DNA from: WTGA01 sp965214055
Lineage (GTDB): Bacteria; Pseudomonadota; Gammaproteobacteria; Arenicellales; Poriferihabitantaceae
NCBI GenBank assembly: GCA_965214055.1
Contig: OZ243931.1
Location: forward strand, 2,728,001 to 2,792,000
Direction: 5' to 3'
DNA length: 64,000 bases
Shown: piece after piece, positions 1 to 7,677 of the stretch
How positions within the stretch are numbered: position 1 is the first letter of the stretch
Layout: every line of letters starts with the position of its first letter
The notes under the pieces: generated by a model
What the model saw: the letters and a program-made list of their open reading frames with translations, nothing else
What the model was told of the DNA's origin: nothing
Database searches by the model: none
Program-made: the position numbers and the translations under genes

Positions 1-173
1 AAGTAGCGGCACAAATACGACAATACAAGCGGTGGGAAATACTGGATGCACGCCCGGCAAAACTCGAATCCGGGGGGAAGGTCATGAAGTTCAAGTTGCT
101 GAACAAGCGGGGCAGGGTCATCATTATTCACATCGATCCCCATAAACCGAGTTTTGTGCGTTTGGAAGAATGA
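1..173 (+). CDS. PepSY-domain protein, C-terminal part
   Basis: The reading frame is open from the window edge and ends at the TGA at 171-173. The visible 56 residues start VAAQIRQYKRWEILDARPAK and contain a KVMKFKLLNKRGRVIIIHID stretch. The alternation of a helix with two strands and the 'G-K-x-x-K-F-K-L-L' pattern match the PepSY fold, a small domain found in periplasmic inhibitors and sensors. Its stop overlaps the start of the response regulator (ATGA at 170-173), so the two are probably translationally coupled. PepSY genes beside PhoPQ-like systems are common in gammaproteobacteria. The amino end lies outside the window, so a signal peptide cannot be checked. Confidence 0.6.
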   Translation, partial: VAAQIRQYKRWEILDARPAKLESGGKVMKFKLLNKRGRVIIIHIDPHKPSFVRLEE

Positions 174-865
174 GAATTCTGATCATCGAAGATGAAATCA
201 GGCTGCGGGACTATCTCACAGAGAAGTTCCGGCAGATCGGGTATGCCGTTGACAGCGCCCGGGATGGGGAAGAAGGACTGTACTATGGACTGGAATACCC
301 GGTTGATCTCGCGATCATTGACTTGGGGCTGCCAAAAATACCCGGGATTGAACTGATCAAGAGGTTGAGAAATGCAGGAAAAACCTACCCCATCCTGATC
401 CTGACGGTACGGTCGCGATGGCAGGACAAGGTGGAAGGGCTGGAAGTCGGTGCTGACGACTACATGGTGAAGCAGTTTAATTTTGAAGAACTGCGGGCCC
501 GGGTCGCGGCGTTGATCCGGCGCACCGGGGGGCATACCACTTCCATACTTGAAAACGGGGCCATCAAGCTCGATACCCTGACCCAGGATGTGTATGTGAA
601 TGATCGGCGCCTGGAAGGGGAACAGGAACTCACCGCATTCGAGTATCGAATGCTTCATTACCTGATGATCCATCCGGGGAAGGTGGTGTCGAAAATGGAA
701 CTGATCGAACATCTGTATGACGAGGATACGGACCCCGACAGCAATGTCATCGAGGTGTTTGTGGGCCGATTGCGTAAAAAACTGGGTTCCGATCACCGGA
801 TCAGTCCAATTGAAACCCTCAGGAGTCGAGGCTATCGCCTGGTGGATTTCAAGAAGGAGCGCTGA
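170..865 (+). CDS. OmpR/PhoP-family response regulator
   Basis: This is a 231-residue transcription regulator with an N-terminal receiver domain (about 1-115) and a C-terminal winged-helix DNA-binding domain (about 130-228). The acidic pocket (E7, D8), the phospho-acceptor D51 in LAIIDLGLP, and the switch T78 region are visible. The usual KPF motif reads KQF here (VKQFNFEEL), a small departure from the family. The winged helix ends in the typical GSDHRI...TLRSRGYRL pattern. It starts by overlapping the upstream PepSY stop and is followed 259 bp later by its probable sensor kinase. The arrangement resembles PhoP-PhoQ, but the regulated genes cannot be deduced from this window. Confidence 0.93.
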   Translation: MRILIIEDEIRLRDYLTEKFRQIGYAVDSARDGEEGLYYGLEYPVDLAIIDLGLPKIPGIELIKRLRNAGKTYPILILTVRSRWQDKVEGLEVGADDYMVKQFNFEELRARVAALIRRTGGHTTSILENGAIKLDTLTQDVYVNDRRLEGEQELTAFEYRMLHYLMIHPGKVVSKMELIEHLYDEDTDPDSNVIEVFVGRLRKKLGSDHRISPIETLRSRGYRLVDFKKER

Positions 866-1124
866 AACCGGGCTCCCCGTGACTTTCCGGATACGACGGC
901 TTGAAAACAGACTTTTCCGACGCTCCCTGTTCGGGTTCAAGGTCCCCGCCCCAGGCGTGTACCCGATCATGGCAAGACCAAAGAACCCGCGAGTGCAGGA
1001 TATCCCGGTAATGTCTCCCCAAAAAGATGCCGGTCATGTCAGGCAGGCACAGGGGTGGCGCGGACCCGATTTTCTCGGACATGCGCGGTTTGAAACTTTT
1101 GCTTCACCTCTCCCGGTTTGCTGA
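866..1124 (+). other. Gap inside the two-component operon
   Basis: There are 259 bp between the regulator and the kinase. An open frame crosses the gap and stops at the TGA directly before the kinase ATG, but its composition gives no recognisable protein. I see no promoter or hairpin that I would defend. A gap this large inside a PhoPQ-like pair is unusual, and could mark a lost gene segment. Confidence 0.4.
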
Positions 1125-2489
1125 ATGAGCACCCTGTCCCTGAAAAACCGGTTGCTCATTTCCGCGGTCTTTACCCTGATTGCCTTCCTTGGTCTGGCGG
1201 GGTTTGCCCTGGAACAGGCTTTTATTCCCAGTGCGAAAGGGATTGTAAAGGAACATCTCAGAGCCCAGCGAAATGCACTGTTGACCCTGGTCAGCATCCC
1301 GTCGAAAGATGTCTTTTCAGTCCAGGAAAGTTTGCCTGAAAGCCGGCTGACATTGCCGAATTCAGGCCTGTATGCCGTGATTCTTGACCATGCCGGCAAT
1401 ATTATCTGGCGGTCCCGGTCCTCGGTGGGGATCAATCTGGACCTCTTCGAAACCACGGCAACGGGGATCGAGAATTTTTACCAGGTTTCCGATGATCCGG
1501 GAAGTCCCTTTTATTACAGCTACGGGGTGGAATGGGAGTACGGTCCAAAGACCCGGGACACCCTGGCGTTCACGTTGGGCATCCTGCATGAAAGCCGGGA
1601 ATATCGTGAGCTGATTCGCTCCCATCGCAATGAACTTATTTTCTGGCTGGGCCTTGCGGGGACTCTCCTTTTGGTGATGCAGCTGTTTTGCCTGAAATGG
1701 GGGCTGAAACCCCTTGCCGAGGTGATGCAGGAACTGGACCGGATTGAACGTTTTCAGCAACCCCGGATTCGAGGGGTTTATCCCGCAGAAATTGCCCAGT
1801 TGAGCCAGAGAATCAACCTGTTTATCGAAAATGAACGCAAGAACCTGAAGCGCTATCGCAATACCCTGGAGGACCTCGCCCACAGTCTCAAGACCCCCCT
1901 GGCGGTGATTCGGGTCATGACGGAAAACCGAGAAGCCATGAACCGGACGCAGATCCGAAAATATGTGAAGCAAATGAGCCGGATTGTGGACTATCAGCTG
2001 AACCGGGCCGCTGCCTCCCAGTTCTCAGTCATGCACACCGCCGTGGATGTCAATGCAACCCTGTCCAAGGTGAACGACACCCTGCAAAATCTTTATGCCG
2101 ACAAAAACATCGATTCCGGCCTGGAGATTGAATCCGGCAGTGTTTTTTACGGGGACGACAGTGATTTTTATGAACTCACGGGGAACATCATGGACAATGC
2201 CTACAAATGGGCGGATACCCGTGTTCGGGTGGTCGGCTCCATGGAGAGCGAAGACGGGAAGGTGCACCCGGGAATCTGCCTGGAGGTACACGATGACGGC
2301 CCGGGAATCCACCCGTCGGAACGGGACGGGGTCCTGAAACGCGGGTCCCGCATCGACCAGCAGACGCCGGGTCAGGGCATTGGCCTGGCCGTGGCCCAGG
2401 AGATTGTCATTCGGTACCAGGGAGTGCTGTCCATTCACGACAGCCCCCTGGGTGGAGCCCTGGTACGGATACGTTTTCCCTGCGTATAA
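1125..2489 (+). CDS. Sensor histidine kinase, PhoQ-like
   Basis: This is a 454-residue inner-membrane kinase. One transmembrane segment lies at about 7-30 and a second at about 170-190. Between them is a periplasmic sensor of about 140 residues, and a HAMP-like linker follows. The H-box is LAHSLKTPLAVIRV with the phosphorylated histidine at 253. The ATP-binding lobe shows an N-box (GNIMDNAYKWAD), a G1 box (DDGPGI) and a G2 box (GQGIGLAVAQEI). The TGA immediately before the ATG fixes the start. The SLKTPL form of the H-box is typical of PhoQ-type kinases. It should phosphorylate the upstream regulator. The ligand cannot be inferred. Confidence 0.9.
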   Translation: MSTLSLKNRLLISAVFTLIAFLGLAGFALEQAFIPSAKGIVKEHLRAQRNALLTLVSIPSKDVFSVQESLPESRLTLPNSGLYAVILDHAGNIIWRSRSSVGINLDLFETTATGIENFYQVSDDPGSPFYYSYGVEWEYGPKTRDTLAFTLGILHESREYRELIRSHRNELIFWLGLAGTLLLVMQLFCLKWGLKPLAEVMQELDRIERFQQPRIRGVYPAEIAQLSQRINLFIENERKNLKRYRNTLEDLAHSLKTPLAVIRVMTENREAMNRTQIRKYVKQMSRIVDYQLNRAAASQFSVMHTAVDVNATLSKVNDTLQNLYADKNIDSGLEIESGSVFYGDDSDFYELTGNIMDNAYKWADTRVRVVGSMESEDGKVHPGICLEVHDDGPGIHPSERDGVLKRGSRIDQQTPGQGIGLAVAQEIVIRYQGVLSIHDSPLGGALVRIRFPCV

Positions 2490-2526
2490 CCACTGCCGGC
2501 CGGACCGCCGGGTTCCGGATATCGGT

Positions 2527-3270
2527 TCAGTACATGCGAAATACGAGGATCAGGGAAACATTGTCCGGGGCGCCCTGGTTCAGGCAGGTGTCAGTCAGGA
2601 CATCCACACACCGTTCCGGATGGTGTTCGTACTGCGTCAGGATATCCGCGATCTCACGGTGGTCGAGAACATCGGACAGGCCATCCGTACACAGCAGATA
2701 ACGCTCGTTTTCCCTGAGGGGGAAGGAGAGAAAATCCGGCCGGCACGCAATCTCTACCCCCACTGCCTTTTGCAGCTGGTGGTGGCTACCGGCGGGAGGT
2801 TCCCGGTCCGGATTGGCCGATAGCAGCTCGCTGGCCAGGGTATGGTCCGTTGTCAACTGGACGAGTTCACCTTCCCGGAAACCATACAGCCGGGAGTCGC
2901 CGACATGCCCCACCTGGAAATAATCGGGTTGAAAGTATGCCGCAAGCAGGGTGGTCCCCATGCCTGCCCACTCCGACCGCTGATGCGCGGCTTCATACAC
3001 CCGGCGGTTTGCCAGGGACATGGCATCAATCATCACATCCCGGAGGACGTCGTGATGAGGTACCCCGCCGGATACCGGGAACTGTTCTTCAAAGTGCTCG
3101 CATATCGCATCCACGGCCATTCGACTGGCCACTTCCCCCGCCTGGTGACCTCCCAGGCCGTCCGCGATCACGGCCAGGCCCATTCCAGAGCGCATCTCGA
3201 AGCAGTCCTCATTGGTGGATCGGACCCGGCCAGTATCCGTGGACCCTATCATGTCATATTCAAAATTCAC
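2527..3270 (-). CDS. PP2C-family serine/threonine phosphatase
   Basis: This is a 247-residue soluble protein phosphatase of the PPM/PP2C family (Stp1/PrpC type), which removes phosphate from Ser/Thr using two Mn or Mg ions. The metal-binding motifs are visible: RSTNEDCFE near the start, VIADGLGGHQAG at about 34-45, VGDSRLYGF, CTDGLSDVL and GAPDNVSLILVF at the end. The length is normal for the bacterial group. It lies 30 bp downstream of dapD on the same strand and converges with the histidine kinase. No partner Ser/Thr kinase is present in the window, so its target is unknown. Confidence 0.92.
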   Translation of the reverse strand: MNFEYDMIGSTDTGRVRSTNEDCFEMRSGMGLAVIADGLGGHQAGEVASRMAVDAICEHFEEQFPVSGGVPHHDVLRDVMIDAMSLANRRVYEAAHQRSEWAGMGTTLLAAYFQPDYFQVGHVGDSRLYGFREGELVQLTTDHTLASELLSANPDREPPAGSHHQLQKAVGVEIACRPDFLSFPLRENERYLLCTDGLSDVLDHREIADILTQYEHHPERCVDVLTDTCLNQGAPDNVSLILVFRMY

Positions 3271-3300
3271 CGTTGTCCCCCAGGTACCGTGAGTCCCGGA

Positions 3301-4128
3301 CTATTCATCGATACTTCGGATCAATGCATTGATTCCGACCTTGCTCTTCGTCCGTTCATCCACGGTCTTGACGATGACGGCACAGTACAGGCTGTGACTG
3401 CCATCTTTTGCCGGAATGGACCCGGAGACGACCACGGACCCCGGGGGAACCCGGCCATATGAAATTTCTCCCGTATCCCGGTGCAGGATACGCGTACTCT
3501 GGCCGATGAACACTCCCATGGAAATCACGGAGCCATGGCCCACCACGACCCCTTCCACGACTTCACTTCGGGCACCGATAAAGCAATTGTCTTCAATGAT
3601 GGTGGGGGCAGCCTGGAGGGGCTCGAGAACCCCGCCGATTCCTACTCCGCCGGACAGATGCACGTTGGCCCCGATCTGTGCACAGGACCCCACGGTTGCC
3701 CAGGTGTCCACCATGGTTCCACTGCCGACCCAGGCCCCGATGTTGACATAGCTTGGCATCAGCACCACATCGCTGGCAAGATAGGCTCCCCGCCGGACCA
3801 CTGCGGGGGGGACCACCCGGTACTTGCCGGATGCGAAATCCTGTGCTTCATACCCGGAAAATTTCAGGGGGACCTTGTCATAGTAGGAGGTAAACGCCCC
3901 GTCCACCATGCGATTGTCTTCAATACGGAAGGACAGCAGTGTGGCCATTTTCAGCCACTGGTTGACTTTCCAGCCGCTTCCGTCCGGTTCGGCGACCCGT
4001 ACCGTCCCGGAATCCAGCAAGTCAAGGACTTCGTTGACAGCGTCGCGGAGTTCACTGCTGACCGTACGAGGGGTGATTTGGGCCCGGTGCTCCCAGGCAT
4101 CGGTGATGATTTTTTCCAGCGTGTTCAT
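3301..4128 (-). CDS. dapD: Tetrahydrodipicolinate N-succinyltransferase
   Basis: The 275-residue protein matches DapD, which succinylates 2,3,4,5-tetrahydropyridine-2,6-dicarboxylate in the succinylase branch of lysine and diaminopimelate synthesis. The N-terminal helical domain is followed by a left-handed parallel beta-helix made of hexapeptide repeats (VVLMPSYVNIGAWVGSGTMV and following). The catalytic region around NVHLSGGVGIGGVLEPLQAA and the C-terminal GSIPAKDGSHSLYCAVIVK are characteristic. The length equals the family norm. The PP2C gene follows 30 bp later. Other dap genes are not nearby. Confidence 0.97.
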   Translation of the reverse strand: MNTLEKIITDAWEHRAQITPRTVSSELRDAVNEVLDLLDSGTVRVAEPDGSGWKVNQWLKMATLLSFRIEDNRMVDGAFTSYYDKVPLKFSGYEAQDFASGKYRVVPPAVVRRGAYLASDVVLMPSYVNIGAWVGSGTMVDTWATVGSCAQIGANVHLSGGVGIGGVLEPLQAAPTIIEDNCFIGARSEVVEGVVVGHGSVISMGVFIGQSTRILHRDTGEISYGRVPPGSVVVSGSIPAKDGSHSLYCAVIVKTVDERTKSKVGINALIRSIDE

Positions 4129-4262
4129 TGGGTATCTGTCCAGTTTTTCTGATTCAAGGAATTGGCCGAATCGGCACCGCCCTGGACGGGAGGCATCGGC
4201 CGGTTCATGGTGAATTGGCCGGGCAGGAAAACCACGCTCCTGCCAGCGCCACGGTCCGGGTC

Positions 4263-5159
4263 CTATTTCCGGGAGAGTCGTTCCGGCGTCGCATCAAATA
4301 TCATGTTGTGGGCATTGAAGGCCACAAAATGACGGCTTTTGGCCCGGGCAATCAGCGCCACCCCCAACTCGACCGCCAGCTCGTACCCCATGTTCGTGGT
4401 CCCATTCCGGGACACCAGCACCGGGATTCCCATGAAAGCGGCTTTCATGACAATTTCCGAGGTCAGTCGCCCGGTAGTGTAGAAGATTTTATCGTTTCCG
4501 GACAGGTTTTGCAGCCACATCTCCCCCGCAATCGTGTCCATGGCATTGTGTCGTCCGACATCTTCGATGAACATCAGCACTTCTCCGTCCTGGCACAGGC
4601 CGCAGCCGTGCACGGATCCGGCGATGCGGTAGGCCCGGTTGCAGTGTGTGACCTCCTTGAGGACCCGATAGATGTCAGACTGCCTGAACCCGGTTTCCGG
4701 CAGCCGATGGTCATACAGCCTGTCCAGCGTGCAACTGAGGATGGTGCCCTGGCCGCATCCGGTCGTGACCGTTCGTCGTGAAGTGTCGAGGTTCCGGATT
4801 CCTGTGCCGTCCCGGGACTGGACCTCGGCCACTCCCCGGTCCCAGTCAACGGTGATGGACTTGATCTGCTGGGGCCGTTCAAACAGGGTCTGGTTGCGCA
4901 GGTACCCAAGAACCAGTTTCTCCGGGTGGGTTCCGAGCGTCATGAGCGTGACCAGCTCCCTTCCATCCACCTTGATGGTCAGCGGGACCTCATCGACAAT
5001 GTGGACGGTCTTTTCCTCCCCGTACTGGTCGTGGGAAGGGACGCGATGGATGGACTCCAGTCCCTGGTTGCTCAATTCCGGCAGCGTATACACGATTTTT
5101 CCGGTCCCGGAACCTTCGGCGGGTCCCTCTGGGGAGACCGGGTGAGGGGATGGTTTCAT
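4263..5159 (-). CDS. fdhD: Formate dehydrogenase sulfurtransferase FdhD
   Basis: This 298-residue protein is FdhD, which passes sulfur from a cysteine desulfurase to the molybdenum cofactor of formate dehydrogenase. Typical elements are EVPLTIKVDGRELVTLMTLG near the start, TVTTGCGQGT, VHGCGLCQDGEVLMFIEDVG with RHNAMDTIAG, and the sulfur-cofactor region TGRLTSEIVMKAAF. The first loop carries C135 in C-G-Q-G rather than the CxxC pair described for the E. coli protein. A separate CxxC (C186, C189) occurs later. No formate dehydrogenase gene is present in the window. The ATG at 5159 follows a weak ribosome site, and the proline-rich first 20 residues may be dispensable. Confidence 0.92.
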   Translation of the reverse strand: MKPSPHPVSPEGPAEGSGTGKIVYTLPELSNQGLESIHRVPSHDQYGEEKTVHIVDEVPLTIKVDGRELVTLMTLGTHPEKLVLGYLRNQTLFERPQQIKSITVDWDRGVAEVQSRDGTGIRNLDTSRRTVTTGCGQGTILSCTLDRLYDHRLPETGFRQSDIYRVLKEVTHCNRAYRIAGSVHGCGLCQDGEVLMFIEDVGRHNAMDTIAGEMWLQNLSGNDKIFYTTGRLTSEIVMKAAFMGIPVLVSRNGTTNMGYELAVELGVALIARAKSRHFVAFNAHNMIFDATPERLSRK

Positions 5160-5453
5160 GAATGTGGTATGGCGGCTTCGGAAGTCCCCTGGTTCCCGCC
5201 GAAGCGTTTGCCGGGAATGGTTGTTCGAGCCGGAATCATAGCGGAAAAAGGGACAAAACGATACCGCTGGCGTTCGCCGTCATCGGCGTGGACTCCCGGA
5301 ACCAGGAGGCGTGATGTTCCGGGAAATCCATGAGCCGGAGCTGGAACCCGTGCCGCGCACGGACCCGGGCCAGGGTCGGCTCCGGCGGCCTTTTTGCAAT
5401 GCGCCATTTCATCCGGGTGCCGGGTGCCCAATCCCTCCGGGGTCCCCGGGGAA
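5160..5453. other. Gap between fdhD and ccmI, nothing recognised
   Basis: This is 294 bp of GC-rich sequence. A 73-codon frame runs on the minus strand (5236-5457) and overlaps the ccmI stop, but it has no family resemblance and an arginine/proline-rich makeup typical of chance frames in GC-rich DNA. No clear hairpin followed by a T-run was seen. Confidence 0.35.
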
Positions 5454-6665
5454 TCATTGGATTTCCTGGTCAATATCGATTTCCAGGACTGCGTCCGGAT
5501 GGTCCGGTGAAAATGGAACCCTCCGGCTGGTATAGTCTCCGGTCCGGGGGGTCGCTTCGCCACTTCGGGAGATCCTCGCCACAATCTCCAGTTTCTCGAA
5601 CGACGCGATGGTGACCCCGGGCTGCATCGCCATGCTTTCCGTCAGCAGCACATCCGCGGGCAAATCTGAAACGCTTAACCGGGCGATGGCCAGGGGCATT
5701 CTGGGTCCGTCCACGGCCCTGGCATAGACAAAGACCGTGTCATCGGGAACGAATCGGGACATGACGGGGTCAGCGGCCCGGACATGTACTCGGATGGTCA
5801 GTTCATCGTCGGATACCGGCATGGCAGCCGGGGCCGGAGGATTCAACTGGGCATGATTTCGGTCCACCAGCCTTGTAATGTGCGCCTGGAACTCCGGGTC
5901 GGTGACCAGCGGTTGCAGCACCTCCAGATACTTCAGGGCCAAACGGTGGTCCCCGGTGGACTCCGACCCCAGTGCCGCGATCCACAGCGCGTTGACATTC
6001 CCTGGATCCAGCAACAGGGCTCTTTCCACGATATCCCGGGTTGCAGCCGAGTAGGTGTTGGCTTCGGCCAGGACTTTTGCATCCGCCCAGGCGGCCAGAT
6101 AGTCCGGGTTGTCCGGGACCAGTCGGTTCAGTGTGCCGTAGGCGTGCTCGGCCCTGGCGTATTGCTGCAGTCCCATGTACAGCCGTCCCGCCAGTTCCCA
6201 GCTTTTGGGGTTTTCCGGGTTCTCTTCGATTCTACGTTCCAGCTCCCCCAGCAGGCTGTCCACATCCACATCGTGGGTTTTGTCCGGGAAAAAACTGAAC
6301 TGCGGATTGATTTCTTCCAGGACATACCCCGGGTTTCCCACAAAACCGTAGGTAACCAGCGCCAGAACAGGGATACCCAGTAGAATCAGCCATCCCCAGC
6401 GGCGGTGCAGGGTCGTGCTCACCTCTTCAACCGAGGTGGACAGTTCTTCAAGGAGGGTGGCCTTGATTTCTTCTAGGGCCTGCTCCGTCTCCGGTTTTTC
6501 TTCCGCTTCCGGCCCGCTCACTTCCCGGATCCGTTGCCGGGCGATTTCGATATTCTTTTCTTTCCGGTCCCGCATGCTCACCGCTCTTTGGTTGGTCAGC
6601 GCCGGGAAGAGAATGGCCAGCGAGACGATGATGAGTCCGGCAATGGCCAGCAAAAAGAGAGTCAT
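5454..6665 (-). CDS. ccmI: Cytochrome c maturation protein CcmI (CycH)
   Basis: CcmI holds apocytochrome c at the outer face of the inner membrane for haem ligation by CcmF/H. I start it at the ATG at 6665 (MTLFLLAIAGLIIVSLAI), 11 bp after the ccmH stop, because this begins with the expected transmembrane segment. An in-frame start at 6809 would lie inside ccmH and add a proline-rich tail. After the first membrane helix comes a charged cytoplasmic loop with coiled-coil character, a second helix (WGWLILLGIPVLALVTYGF), a tetratricopeptide region (about 185-295) and a C-terminal beta domain that contains VHVRAADP and a DTVFVYARA strand. This is the last gene of the ccm operon. Confidence 0.9.
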   Translation of the reverse strand: MTLFLLAIAGLIIVSLAILFPALTNQRAVSMRDRKEKNIEIARQRIREVSGPEAEEKPETEQALEEIKATLLEELSTSVEEVSTTLHRRWGWLILLGIPVLALVTYGFVGNPGYVLEEINPQFSFFPDKTHDVDVDSLLGELERRIEENPENPKSWELAGRLYMGLQQYARAEHAYGTLNRLVPDNPDYLAAWADAKVLAEANTYSAATRDIVERALLLDPGNVNALWIAALGSESTGDHRLALKYLEVLQPLVTDPEFQAHITRLVDRNHAQLNPPAPAAMPVSDDELTIRVHVRAADPVMSRFVPDDTVFVYARAVDGPRMPLAIARLSVSDLPADVLLTESMAMQPGVTIASFEKLEIVARISRSGEATPRTGDYTSRRVPFSPDHPDAVLEIDIDQEIQ

Positions 6666-6676
6666 GGGAGGAGGTG

Positions 6677-7147
6677 TTATTTCAGGAGTTTTTCCACCCT
6701 GTGTTTTTCTGCAGGGCTGAGCTGGACGGGATGCCGGGCCTTTTGCCGTCGGGTTCGGGCGATCACGACGATGATCAGGAGCACCAGCATCACAAAGGGG
6801 GCGAACCACAGGACCAGTGTGGTGGAATTTAACCTCGGTCGGTACAGCACAAAATCACCATACCGCTGAACCATAAAATGGATGATTTCATCGTACCCTT
6901 TCCCCGAGACAATCATTTCGTGGGATTTTCTGCGAAGGTCCCGGGCCAGATCGGCATTGGAATCCGCCAGATTCTGATTCTGGCAGACCAGACACCGTAA
7001 TTCCCGGATGACCTGCAGATACAATTGCTCCTGTTCCGGGTTTTCAAATTCTTTCGGGGCCTCCAGGGCAAACGAATGCCCCGCAATGAGGCAAAAAAGC
7101 AGGAGTGGGACCAATGAGGGGATTTTCAACACGGGAGGAATGGACAT
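6677..7147 (-). CDS. ccmH: Cytochrome c maturation protein CcmH
   Basis: This 156-residue periplasmic, membrane-anchored thiol oxidoreductase reduces the CxxCH of apocytochrome c before haem attachment. It has a signal peptide (cleavage near AGHSFA-LE), the invariant LRCLVCQNQNLADSNADLA motif with the redox pair C-L-V-C, the three-helix region ending GDFVLYRP, and a C-terminal transmembrane helix (LWFAPFVMLVLLIIVVIA). Its ATG adjoins the ccmG stop directly (7147/7148), consistent with coupled translation. Confidence 0.96.
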   Translation of the reverse strand: MSIPPVLKIPSLVPLLLFCLIAGHSFALEAPKEFENPEQEQLYLQVIRELRCLVCQNQNLADSNADLARDLRRKSHEMIVSGKGYDEIIHFMVQRYGDFVLYRPRLNSTTLVLWFAPFVMLVLLIIVVIARTRRQKARHPVQLSPAEKHRVEKLLK

Positions 7148-7675
7148 TTAAGGTAGCAGTGACTGGAGCAGTGGAATGATTTCCGATTGCATGCTGTGGG
7201 CGTTCACGGGACCAATATGTTTCAGCCGGACAATCCCTTCCTGGTCCACAACAAAGGTTTCCGGTACCCCGTAGACCCCATACTCCACCCCGGTATCGCC
7301 GCTTTCATCCACCACCACCGCGGTATAGGGGTTTCCCAACGCTTCGAGCCAGGCCCGGGCATTGGCTGCCTTGTCTTTATAGTTCAGCCCGACAATCGGC
7401 ACCAGGTTCCGCTGTGCCAGTTGATTGAACAGCGGATGCTCGTCCCGGCAGGTTGCGCACCATGAGGCCCAGACATTGAATATCCAGACCTTTCCCTGGA
7501 AGTCCAGATTGCTGATGACCTGGCCGTCGTGGAGCAGGTCGGGCAGGGAAAAGGAGGGTGCCGGTTTGCCGATAAAGGGGGAGGGGACCCTGGACGGATC
7601 GCGTTGCAGACCCACCGCGAGAAAAACCACCACCAGGGCAAATGCCAGAAAAGGGAAGATGGATTTTCTGGTCAT
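7148..7675 (-). CDS. ccmG: Thiol:disulfide interchange protein CcmG/DsbE
   Basis: This is a 175-residue thioredoxin-fold protein anchored by an N-terminal membrane helix (SIFPFLAFALVVVFLAVGL). The active site is WASWCATCRDEHP (C-A-T-C), and the cis-proline region GVYGVPETFVVD is conserved. The ...GLNYKDKAANARAWL insertion is typical of CcmG. It passes reducing equivalents from CcdA/DsbD to CcmH and apocytochrome c. It sits 2 bp after ccmF and abuts ccmH. Confidence 0.96.
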   Translation of the reverse strand: MTRKSIFPFLAFALVVVFLAVGLQRDPSRVPSPFIGKPAPSFSLPDLLHDGQVISNLDFQGKVWIFNVWASWCATCRDEHPLFNQLAQRNLVPIVGLNYKDKAANARAWLEALGNPYTAVVVDESGDTGVEYGVYGVPETFVVDQEGIVRLKHIGPVNAHSMQSEIIPLLQSLLP

Positions 7676-7677
7676 GA

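Noticed and set aside
5236..5457. 73-codon minus-strand frame after ccmI
   Set aside because: Low-complexity Arg/Pro-rich translation without a recognisable family.
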